Shown one piece after another: positions 1 to 4,656 of a stretch of DNA of 6,644 nt. This DNA is from Bacilli bacterium (GTDB lineage Bacteria; Bacillota_I; Bacilli_A; RFN20; CAG-826): assembly GCA_024698065.1 (NCBI GenBank), contig JAILRR010000026.1, forward strand, positions 1 to 6,644. Direction: 5' to 3'. The translations under genes and the position numbers were made by a program. Numbering within the stretch: the stretch's first letter is position 1; each line of letters begins with the position of its first letter. The notes under the pieces were generated by a model. That model made no database searches. It worked only from the letters and a program-made list of their open reading frames with translations, and was not told where the DNA came from.

Positions 1-136
1 AGTCGGCGAATTCACTGCTTGAACCAAACTTTTTCGATTTATGATTGCCGCCGAAAAGACCAGCGACATTATCCTTAACCGCTAGTGAGAATAGCTCAAG
101 TTGTTGGAAAAAGCTTTCGTCGATAACCGATTGCAT
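1..136 (-). CDS. DUF58 domain protein, N-terminal fragment (gene continues beyond left edge)
   Basis: Reading leftward from the ATG at 134-136 gives 45 codons with no stop before the window edge, beginning MQSVIDESFFQQLELFSLAV. The segment LFGGNHKSKKFGSSSEFAD (residues 27-45) matches the N-terminal signature of DUF58 proteins, in which a G-x-H-x-S stretch is followed by a glycine and the E-F-A-D that leads into a conserved R-x-Y/GDD region; that region would lie outside the window. The start is 5 nt after the stop codon of the MoxR gene. The ribosome binding site is weak, so translational coupling is likely. DUF58 genes directly after moxR are a classic arrangement; the proteins are thought to be clients or partners of the MoxR ATPase, often with a VWA-like fold. 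There is no hydrophobic segment in the visible part. Family assignment is fairly secure from motif plus context; the function is inferred. Confidence 0.85.
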   Translation of the reverse strand, partial: MQSVIDESFFQQLELFSLAVKDNVAGLFGGNHKSKKFGSSSEFAD

Positions 137-141
137 ATTAA

Positions 142-1131
142 CTACCGATTCTTACGGTTTTCCTTGATGAGAAGCTCGATGACCTTGTCGATCGAAAGGC
201 CTTCGTTGATAGCGTTGTAGTTGATTTTGATACGGTGACGGAGGACTGGGAAAGCCAAGGCATCGATATCATCGAAAGAAACGTTATAGTTGCCATGGAT
301 TAAAGCACGGATTTTGGCACCGGTGATTAAAGCCTGGCCAGCACGTGGGGAGCAGCCATAACGGATGTATTTCTTGGTGACCTCAGAGGTCTCGTCGAAT
401 TCTGGGTGGGTGTTGTGAACCAAAGTCATGGCGTAGTCGATGACTTCCTGGATGCATGGAACATCCTGGGCAAGGGCACGCATCTTCATGATCTGTGGGC
501 CATCGACGACTTTGGTGGCGTTCTCAGCCTGAGAATGCTGGGTTAAGTTGACGATGTCACCAAGTTCCTGGACAGTTGGGAAGTCCATGGCGACTTTGAA
601 CATGAAACGGTCCATCTGAGCTTCTGGAAGTGGGTAAGTACCATCTTGCTCAATTGGGTTCTGGGTAGCGAGAACAAAGTATGGTTCTTGCATGACGTAG
701 GTTTTGCCAGCGACGGTGGTCTTGTGCTCCTGCATGACCTCGAGAAGAGCGGACTGGGTCTTTGGGGTAGCACGGTTGATTTCGTCGGCGAGGATGATCT
801 GGGCGAAGATAGGACCCTTTTGGAAGTGGGTGGTTAAGTTGCCGTCATCATCCTTTCTGATGATATTGGTACCGGTGACGTCGTTAGGCATAAGGTCAGG
901 GGTGAACTGAATACGGCTGAATGGTAAATCAAGGGTCTGGCCTAAAGAACGGACAAGACGGGTTTTACCAGTGCCTGGGACACCTTCGAGAAGGACGTTA
1001 CCACCAGCGATGATGGCGATGACAACGTCATCAAGGACTTCTTCCTGACCGATGATGTCCTTATGAAGCTCGGCTTTGATTTTTGCGACTGATTCACTGA
1101 ATTCCTGAATCATTTGCTCTTTTTCTTCCAT
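142..1131 (-). CDS. MoxR-family AAA+ ATPase
   Basis: This is a complete 329-residue cytosolic AAA+ ATPase of the MoxR family, close to the usual family length. Visible motifs in order are Walker A GVPGTGKT at residues 50-57, Walker B IILADEINR at 112-120 (D116, E117), sensor 1 LATQNP at 154-159, the family motif PLPEAQMDRF at 167-176, and sensor 2 GCSPRAG at 259-265 with R263. The C-terminal lid ends with LRHRI at 297-301. MoxR ATPases are known as chaperone-like machines that mature or remodel partner proteins, usually VWA-domain or envelope proteins. The start is fixed by AAAGGAGT at 1143-1150, 11 nt upstream. The gene lies 103 nt after the GSGX membrane protein and 5 nt before the DUF58 gene, so all three probably share an mRNA. 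An intercistronic hairpin precedes its ribosome binding site. All catalytic motifs are intact. The actual client is not identifiable from sequence. Confidence 0.97.
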   Translation of the reverse strand: MEEKEQMIQEFSESVAKIKAELHKDIIGQEEVLDDVVIAIIAGGNVLLEGVPGTGKTRLVRSLGQTLDLPFSRIQFTPDLMPNDVTGTNIIRKDDDGNLTTHFQKGPIFAQIILADEINRATPKTQSALLEVMQEHKTTVAGKTYVMQEPYFVLATQNPIEQDGTYPLPEAQMDRFMFKVAMDFPTVQELGDIVNLTQHSQAENATKVVDGPQIMKMRALAQDVPCIQEVIDYAMTLVHNTHPEFDETSEVTKKYIRYGCSPRAGQALITGAKIRALIHGNYNVSFDDIDALAFPVLRHRIKINYNAINEGLSIDKVIELLIKENRKNR

Positions 1132-1155
1132 TGTTTGTTAATACTCCTTTTTGAT

Positions 1156-1178
1156 GGGCCCACGCTAGGCGCAGGCCC
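1156..1178 (-). promoter_or_regulatory. Intercistronic hairpin just upstream of the moxR ribosome binding site
   Basis: On the minus strand GGGCCTGCGC and GCGTGGGCCC form a 10-bp stem around a CTA loop. Two of the pairs are G-U wobbles in minus-strand RNA, whereas in plus-strand RNA the same positions would be C-A mismatches, so the structure fits the operon mRNA. It is followed by ATCAAAAAGGAGT rather than a U run, so it is not a minus-strand terminator. A weak -10-like TATAAA at 1184-1189 would place a start near the base of the stem. Possible roles are mRNA processing, 5'-end stabilisation or control of moxR translation. The structure is seen; the role is inferred. Confidence 0.5.
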
Positions 1179-1234
1179 TTTGTTTTATATCTATTGAAAT
1201 AGAAACCTTCCTTAAACTTGGAGAAAGCGGGGGA

Positions 1235-2905
1235 TTATTTTCCTCCGCCTTGTCCATCTGAACCAAAGAGATTGTTGAAGTAGTCATCGGCTGCGTCGCC
1301 GTCTTCGTCATCGCCGTTGGCGTTGTCGTCTGCGAAGCCGCCGTTGTAACTATTGATTACGCTGCCATATTGGACAGTGTCATCTCCGGTATAAATGATA
1401 TCGGTTGTCGGATCATAGCCTCCTTGGCCTTGACCAGCTCCAGAACCTTCGCCAGAGCCAGAACCTTGTCCTGAGCCTTGGCCGGAACCTTCGCCAGAGC
1501 CTTGACCAGAACCGGAACCTTCACCAGATCCTTCGCCTGATCCCTGTCCCGAACCGGAACCCGAACCAGAGCCGGATCCCTGACCTTGGCCAGAGCCTGA
1601 TCCCGAACCGGAACCTGAACCCTGTCCTTGACCTGAGCCTGAGCCAGATCCAGAACCTTCGGTTTGTCCTGCTTGACCAGATCCCTCTCCGGAACCGCTT
1701 GATTCGCTGCCTGGTTGAGGGTTGACCATGGAATCCATCATCGATTTGATAGCGGATGCCATTTGTTCGTTCTCGTTCTGCTCGTTGACGTTCGAAGCAG
1801 CTTTGCTAGCAGCCTCAGCGGCAGCGGATTCAGCCATCTCTTTGGCTTTGCTGTCGTAGTTCTGGTTGCCAGATTGCTGTTCGCCAGAATCGCCTTGCTG
1901 TGGATCAGTTGGCATTTCTTCAATGCTTCTTAATCTATTGGCGAGTTCTTTATAGGTTTGGTAGAGAGGGTCGTCTTCGCTGACACCAGCGGCGTTGGCC
2001 TTCTCAAGGGCTTCGTCGATTTGGTCGGCGAGTTGGCCTGCGTAATCTCTGAGGTCTTGGCCATCCAACTGGCTAAGATAATCGAAGAGGTCTTGGAAAT
2101 CCTGACGGAGGCCTTGGATATTGCCATCAATGAGGTGCTGACCTTGATCCTTGAGGTGCTGATCTGGCTCGGTCTTGAGGGCTTTGCCAATCTCCTCTTT
2201 GGAAGTGAAGTCGTCAATGATGTCATCGATTTGTGATTTGGCATCATCGACCATTGAGCCTCTTTCATCGACGTTGCTGTTGCCTTGGAGTTGGCTCTGA
2301 AGCTCTTCGATGACGGAATTGAGGGCTGATTGAAGTGCGGAATTGATATCGCTGTTATTGATTTCACTCTTGATGTTGTCAGCGATTGAAGAAGTGGCGC
2401 CATCCCAATCGAATCCGGAACTGTCGACTAAGGAATCGCCTTGGCTGTTCGCGTTCTTCGGAGTGAAGAAGGACGCGGTGAAGAATGCGCTGGCAATGGC
2501 AAGGGCCGGAACTACCCAGATGCCGACGCTGAACTTGAGGGCTTTGGTTGGTTTTTCAGCCAAAGTGGTGGTAGCGTCTTCACGCTGCTTGGAGAGCAAG
2601 AGACCTTCTTTTTCCTGGAACTCGATCATGGTTGCGCATTTCTCATGCAAACCAAGTTTCTTGTCGAGGCGAAGAGCGATCTTCTTGTCGGTTGGTTTGG
2701 TCTTGAACCAGTAGTAATAGCCACCAGCACCGGCGAATGAAACGCCGACGATGATGCCGATCACTAAGGCCGCGTCTGGGTTCGTCAAGAATGAGATGAC
2801 GAGTGCTAATGCGGCGGCCAATAGACCGATCCCCAAACCCACTAATGCGGATTTGATGATGTGTTCACGAAGTACCTTCCTCTTGAATCTTTCGAAATCT
2901 TTCAT
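1235..2905 (-). CDS. Membrane protein with DUF4175-like N-terminus and long Gly-Ser-Gly-X region, MoxR operon
   Basis: This is a 556-residue protein. Hydrophobic segments lie at about residues 19-40, 45-65 and 127-147. Between the second and third is a stretch (residues 75-115: IALRLDKKLGLHEKCATMIEF, then a Q-x-x-D-A) that resembles DUF4175-type proteins of MoxR operons; this is recognition by pattern, not a search. Residues 170-335 are a polar, helix-prone, Gln/Asp-rich region suggestive of coiled coil. Residues 351-395 are Ala/Met-rich. Residues 400-496 are almost entirely Gly, Ser, Gln and Glu in GSGX tetrads. The tail (497-556) contains YTGDDTVQYGSVINSYNGG and an acidic stretch DDEDGDAADDYFNNLFG. 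The ATG is set by AAAAGGAGGT at 2911-2920 with 5 nt spacing. It is first in the operon, upstream of moxR and DUF58, so it is probably the envelope partner of the ATPase. The exact function is unknown. Confidence 0.85.
   Translation of the reverse strand: MKDFERFKRKVLREHIIKSALVGLGIGLLAAALALVISFLTNPDAALVIGIIVGVSFAGAGGYYYWFKTKPTDKKIALRLDKKLGLHEKCATMIEFQEKEGLLLSKQREDATTTLAEKPTKALKFSVGIWVVPALAIASAFFTASFFTPKNANSQGDSLVDSSGFDWDGATSSIADNIKSEINNSDINSALQSALNSVIEELQSQLQGNSNVDERGSMVDDAKSQIDDIIDDFTSKEEIGKALKTEPDQHLKDQGQHLIDGNIQGLRQDFQDLFDYLSQLDGQDLRDYAGQLADQIDEALEKANAAGVSEDDPLYQTYKELANRLRSIEEMPTDPQQGDSGEQQSGNQNYDSKAKEMAESAAAEAASKAASNVNEQNENEQMASAIKSMMDSMVNPQPGSESSGSGEGSGQAGQTEGSGSGSGSGQGQGSGSGSGSGSGQGQGSGSGSGSGSGQGSGEGSGEGSGSGQGSGEGSGQGSGQGSGSGEGSGAGQGQGGYDPTTDIIYTGDDTVQYGSVINSYNGGFADDNANGDDEDGDAADDYFNNLFGSDGQGGGK
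1418..1708 (-). repeat. (GSGX)n coding repeat, X = S, Q or E
   Basis: This in-frame low-complexity tract encodes about 97 residues, mostly repeats of Gly-Ser-Gly followed by Ser, Gln or Glu. The DNA is not an exact tandem repeat: serine and glycine codons vary freely (TCC, TCG, TCA, TCT; GGT, GGA, GGC), so the regularity is kept at the protein level. There are no frameshifts or stops. Such tracts usually act as flexible hydrophilic spacers. The tract could be misassembled or vary in length between strains. Confidence 0.9.
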
Positions 2906-2927
2906 AGGTAACCTCCTTTTCGTGAAT

Positions 2928-2941
2928 AGGGACTAATCCCT
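2928..2941 (-). promoter_or_regulatory. Small leader hairpin upstream of the operon's first ribosome binding site
   Basis: AGGGA and TCCCT flank a 4-nt loop, giving a 5-bp stem that ends 7 nt before the AAAAGGAGGT ribosome binding site. If the TATTAT at 2949-2954 is the -10 box, the hairpin would sit at the very 5' end of the mRNA. It may protect the transcript or keep the ribosome binding site open. Short stems of this kind can arise by chance. Confidence 0.3.
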
Positions 2942-2948
2942 TGCTCGC

Positions 2949-2954
2949 ATAATA
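2949..2954 (-). promoter_or_regulatory. Possible -10 box of the membrane protein-moxR-DUF58 operon
   Basis: TATTAT reads on the minus strand 44 nt upstream of the ATG, giving a leader of about 37 nt. No convincing -35 hexamer is found at 16-18 nt spacing (the best options are TTTCCT or ATTTCC). It may therefore depend on an activator or not be the main promoter. The predicted start is near 2942. Confidence 0.3.
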
Positions 2955-3009
2955 CACGCTCTCGCGAAAAAGGAAATAATTATTTTTGATGTGTTTCGCT
3001 TTCACTCGA

Positions 3010-3023
3010 TGAAACCGCTTACA
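3010..3023. promoter_or_regulatory. cre-like operator (CcpA catabolite control)
   Basis: TGAAACCGCTTACA matches the cre consensus TGWAANCGNTNWCA at every position. It lies between divergent genes, 105 nt upstream of the membrane-protein start and 150 nt upstream of the orphan gene start. A half-site TGAAAGCG (minus strand, 2997-3004) and a second AAACCGCT (3043-3050) flank it. Known biology: CcpA with HPr-Ser-P binds such sites to repress or activate according to sugar supply. Which of the two transcription units it controls cannot be told from sequence. No ccpA gene is in the window. Confidence 0.6.
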
Positions 3024-3062
3024 TTTGGGAATTTTTAAAGAAAAACCGCTATTTAATTTTCA

Positions 3063-3091
3063 AAATTTTCAGAGATTTTCAGGGATTTCAG
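3063..3091. repeat. Three tandem 9-10-bp direct repeats (ATTTTCAG type)
   Basis: AAATTTTCAG, AGATTTTCAG and GGATTTCAG follow each other without a gap at 3063-3072, 3073-3082 and 3083-3091. The period is about one DNA helical turn, so a bound protein would meet the same face three times. The repeats lie just upstream of the likely promoter of the orphan gene. They may be an operator array or simply AT-rich sequence. Confidence 0.5.
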
Positions 3092-3101
3092 TAATTAGAA
3101 A

Positions 3102-3131
3102 TCGACAAAAACATAAGCAAATCTCTAGTTT
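3102..3131 (+). promoter_or_regulatory. Possible promoter of the orphan 162-aa gene
   Basis: TCGACA at 3102-3107 is one base from the -35 consensus, and TAGTTT at 3126-3131 is a poor -10 at 18-bp spacing. An alternative -10, TACAAT at 3150-3155, is closer to consensus, but it would start transcription at the ribosome binding site and has no good -35. Weak call. Confidence 0.3.
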
Positions 3132-3172
3132 TTTGCTACTAAAAATAGTTACAATTAGTCAAGGAGCTAAAC

Positions 3173-3661
3173 ATGAAAGAAAATATCACTGTTGAATTAA
3201 AGTCGAAAGAGTCTTTAGCCTACGACCAAGAACAGGTTAAGGAGTGGATGGATGACCTCGTTCATCTTATCGTCAAAAACAAGTACGAGAAGCACAACAT
3301 CATCGATGTCCTCGATCAGGCGATCGGACACGATCTCTTCTGGCAGATGAGCCTCGATGAATGGTTGAAATTCCGTGGCTATTTCTCCTGGAAAGATGCG
3401 ATGAATCTCAACAAAAAGAAACTTGAGATCCTTGGAAATCTTGAAGAGATAAACACCTCCAAGAGCACCGTCTATCTTAAAACCGAAATTGACTTCTTCA
3501 ACAAGCATCATCTTCGCTTCGTCTTCGATCTTGAAGACCTCCATGGAGCTGAGAAAAAATACGAGTTCAGCGTCAATCTCAATGCCACCAAGCACCTTGC
3601 CGATCTCACTCTCATCCAGCTTCTCCGCGCCTTCGAGTTCAGTGTCCATATCCACGGATAA
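3173..3661 (+). CDS. Orphan hypothetical protein, 162 aa, probably cytosolic
   Basis: I do not recognise this protein. The start is well supported by AAGGAG at 3161-3166 with 6 nt spacing, and the TAA stop is followed 10 nt later by a strong intrinsic terminator, so it is a single-gene unit. There is no signal peptide or membrane segment. The first half is charged and helix-prone, with an aromatic cluster, HDLFWQMSLDEWLKFRGYFSW (residues 54-74; F56, W57, W64, F67, F71, W73), that could be a hydrophobic core or binding surface. The second half (about 97-162) alternates in a beta-like way (STVYLKTEIDFF, LRFVFDLED, KYEFSVNLNA) and ends in SVHIHG. It diverges from the MoxR operon across a cre site and tandem repeats, so the two could be co-regulated. 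An overlapping antisense frame of similar length is rejected because it lacks a ribosome binding site. Function unknown. Confidence 0.85.
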   Translation: MKENITVELKSKESLAYDQEQVKEWMDDLVHLIVKNKYEKHNIIDVLDQAIGHDLFWQMSLDEWLKFRGYFSWKDAMNLNKKKLEILGNLEEINTSKSTVYLKTEIDFFNKHHLRFVFDLEDLHGAEKKYEFSVNLNATKHLADLTLIQLLRAFEFSVHIHG

Positions 3662-3671
3662 AATAGATATT

Positions 3672-3700
3672 AGGCCTTGTTTTGCAGGGCCTTTTCTTTT
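3672..3700 (+). terminator. Intrinsic terminator of the 162-aa gene
   Basis: AGGCCTTG and CAGGGCCT form an 8-bp stem (one U-G pair) around a 5-nt loop, followed by TTTTCTTTT. It begins 10 nt after the stop codon of the orphan gene. Confidence 0.9.
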
Positions 3701-3734
3701 AAGTCTGAAATAGCGAGTTTTGCTATGAAATGAA

Positions 3735-3762
3735 CAAAAATCCCCTACGATTTGTAGGGGAT
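3735..3762 (-). terminator. Intrinsic terminator of hpt (bidirectional)
   Basis: A perfect 9-bp stem, ATCCCCTAC with GTAGGGGAT around a 5-nt loop (3740-3762), is followed on the minus strand by a U run copied from AAAAA at 3736-3740. It lies 22 nt after the hpt stop codon. On the plus strand it is followed by ATTTTGATTTTTT, so it would also stop read-through from the convergent orphan gene. Confidence 0.9.
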
Positions 3763-3784
3763 ATTTTGATTTTTTAGAAGAAGT

Positions 3785-4378
3785 TTATTTCTTCTTGTTT
3801 TTGTAATCTGGGTTGTCTTTTGCAAGTATGGCGTCCCACTTGTCAAAGTCATCCTGAGATGGGACGAAGACGTATGGAAGGCAACGTCCGATTCCATAAT
3901 AATCGAAACCGTATCCGACGATGTAACGCTGCTCCTCAAGGACGACGCCGGTGAAGTCAGCGACTTCCTGATAATGAGGTTTGTCGACCTGTCTCTTGAC
4001 CATGATGACGACATAGAGGTGACGTGGGTGATATGTTTCCATTATGTACTTACGAAGTAAGTGCATAGTAAGGCCGGTATCGATGATATCTTCGATGATG
4101 TAGACATCCTTTCCTTCAAGGATGCGGTCTGGTTTCTTTTTGATGATAAGCTCACCGGTTGAGGCAGTTCCGTTATAGCTCGAAACCTGCATGGTGTCGA
4201 TCTCGTTTGGATGTTTGATGCTCTTGACGAGCTGATACATGAACGGAAGGGCGCCGTTCATGATGCCAAGCAAAACAGGGAGGTTGCTTTCATCTTTGTC
4301 CATTTGCTTGTCCATTTCATCGGCAAGGCGTTTGCAAATAGCCTCGACTTCCACTTCGGTGAGAATTAGTTTTTCCAT
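3785..4378 (-). CDS. hpt: Hypoxanthine-guanine phosphoribosyltransferase
   Basis: This cytosolic purine-salvage enzyme converts hypoxanthine or guanine plus PRPP to IMP or GMP and pyrophosphate. The 197-residue protein is close to the usual bacterial length of about 180, with a slightly longer Lys-rich tail (KNKKK). The PRPP-binding signature IIEDIIDTGLT is at residues 94-104, with the acidic pair E96-D97 and the catalytic Asp equivalent D100. The flexible loop SSYNGTASTGE is at 66-76. K128 in MVKRQ is the likely purine-contacting lysine, and GYGFDY at 155-160 is the C-terminal base-binding motif, followed by the family-typical LPYVFVP. The start is supported by AGAAGGAA at 4384-4391, 5 nt upstream. 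It has its own terminator and apparently its own promoter, so it is monocistronic here, unlike the frequent tilS-hpt-ftsH arrangement. Xanthine specificity cannot be excluded. Confidence 0.97.
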   Translation of the reverse strand: MEKLILTEVEVEAICKRLADEMDKQMDKDESNLPVLLGIMNGALPFMYQLVKSIKHPNEIDTMQVSSYNGTASTGELIIKKKPDRILEGKDVYIIEDIIDTGLTMHLLRKYIMETYHPRHLYVVIMVKRQVDKPHYQEVADFTGVVLEEQRYIVGYGFDYYGIGRCLPYVFVPSQDDFDKWDAILAKDNPDYKNKKK

Positions 4379-4400
4379 AGTTCTTCCTTCTGACTAAAAC

Positions 4401-4406
4401 ATTGTA
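4401..4406 (-). promoter_or_regulatory. Likely -10 box of hpt
   Basis: TACAAT reads on the minus strand 22 nt upstream of the hpt ATG, giving a short leader from about 4394. No good -35 hexamer is present at 16-18 nt (GTAGTT or TAGTTA). The cre-like sequence at 4431-4444 sits just upstream, where a bound regulator could contact polymerase. Confidence 0.4.
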
Positions 4407-4430
4407 CAACCATAAAATATTTTAACTACC

Positions 4431-4444
4431 TGAAAGCGCTTCCT
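4431..4444. promoter_or_regulatory. Imperfect cre-like sequence upstream of hpt
   Basis: TGAAAGCGCTTCCT agrees with the cre consensus TGWAANCGNTNWCA at 12 of 14 positions, including the central AGCGCT core. Its first arm also belongs to an inverted repeat CTGAAAG/CTTTCAG (4430-4436 and 4451-4457). It could serve hpt or the candidate plus-strand RNA promoter. Weaker than the site at 3010-3023. Confidence 0.3.
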
Positions 4445-4461
4445 AAGAAACTTTCAGAAAA

Positions 4462-4492
4462 TTGCGAAAAATTTAATTTTTCCCTCTATATA
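4462..4492 (+). promoter_or_regulatory. Possible promoter of a plus-strand RNA
   Basis: TTGCGA at 4462-4467 and TATATA at 4487-4492 are separated by 19 bp, slightly longer than ideal. The spacer holds an AT palindrome GAAAAATT-T-AATTTTTC (4466-4482). A start near 4499 would begin at the first hairpin of the structured stretch 4498-4642. Confidence 0.35.
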
Positions 4493-4497
4493 GAAAG

Positions 4498-4642
4498 TGA
4501 GAGGTGATAGTCCTTCCTCTCAACGGCCCTTTGTGCATGGGGCAAAAACTTCTTTAAGCCTTCCCGATTCCATAACCTCTCCATTGCCTTTTTAGGAAGA
4601 GGGAAGACAAAGAAAAAAGCCGACAAACTGTCGGCTTTCTTT
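4498..4642 (+). ncRNA. Candidate structured small RNA, about 145 nt
   Basis: No known RNA family is recognised; this is inferred from structure. In order there is a 7-bp hairpin TGAGAGG/CCTCTCA (4498-4504, 4516-4522); a small GCCC/GGGC stem (4526-4529, 4540-4543); and a longer stem CTTCCC/GGGAAG (4560-4565, 4601-4606) stacked on TTCC/GGAA (4568-4571, 4595-4598). The last two helices are joined by GA opposite GA, which in plus-strand RNA makes tandem sheared G-A pairs; on the minus strand the same bases would be TC opposite TC. The stretch ends in a 10-bp stem (4616-4638) followed by TTTCTTT, and a possible promoter lies just upstream. A minus-strand ORF of 32 codons (4486-4584) overlaps it but has no convincing ribosome binding site. 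The region could instead be plain intergenic DNA. Confidence 0.35.
4609..4638 (-). terminator. Intrinsic terminator of the 529-aa lipoprotein gene (bidirectional)
   Basis: AAAGCCGACA and TGTCGGCTTT (4616-4625, 4629-4638) form a perfect 10-bp stem around a 3-nt loop. On the minus strand it is followed by TTTTTTCTTT, 18 nt after the lipoprotein stop codon. On the plus strand TTTCTTTG follows, so it could also end the candidate RNA at 4498-4642. Confidence 0.92.
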
Positions 4643-4656
4643 GTGCGTTTAGATTA

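Noticed and set aside
1156..1190. Plus-strand terminator (GGGCC/GGCCC followed by TTTGTTTT)
   Set aside because: No plus-strand gene lies upstream, and the plus-strand stem contains two C-A mismatches that become G-U pairs on the minus strand.
1418..1708. CRISPR array or DNA minisatellite
   Set aside because: The repeat is an in-frame coding pattern with variable codons and no repeat-spacer structure.
1405..1725. Plus-strand ORF across the GSGX tract
   Set aside because: It is an antisense by-product of the Gly/Ser codon repeat; its Leu/Arg/Asn/Gln-rich translation is typical of a shadow frame.
3215..3655. Antisense 146-codon ORF opposite the orphan gene
   Set aside because: It mirrors the codon register of the plus-strand gene, has no ribosome binding site, and the plus strand has both a good one and a terminator.
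3710..3726. Small inverted repeat ATAGC/GCTAT between two terminators
   Set aside because: Only 5 bp, AT-rich, and not needed to explain termination there.
4486..4584. Minus-strand 32-codon ORF (MERLWNREGLKKFLPHAQRA at its start)
   Set aside because: It lies downstream of the lipoprotein terminator, has no credible promoter or ribosome binding site, and overlaps a region better explained by RNA structure.
4379..4656. Purine riboswitch leader for hpt
   Set aside because: No purine-aptamer conserved core is visible, and the likely hpt promoter lies only about 22 nt upstream of the start codon.
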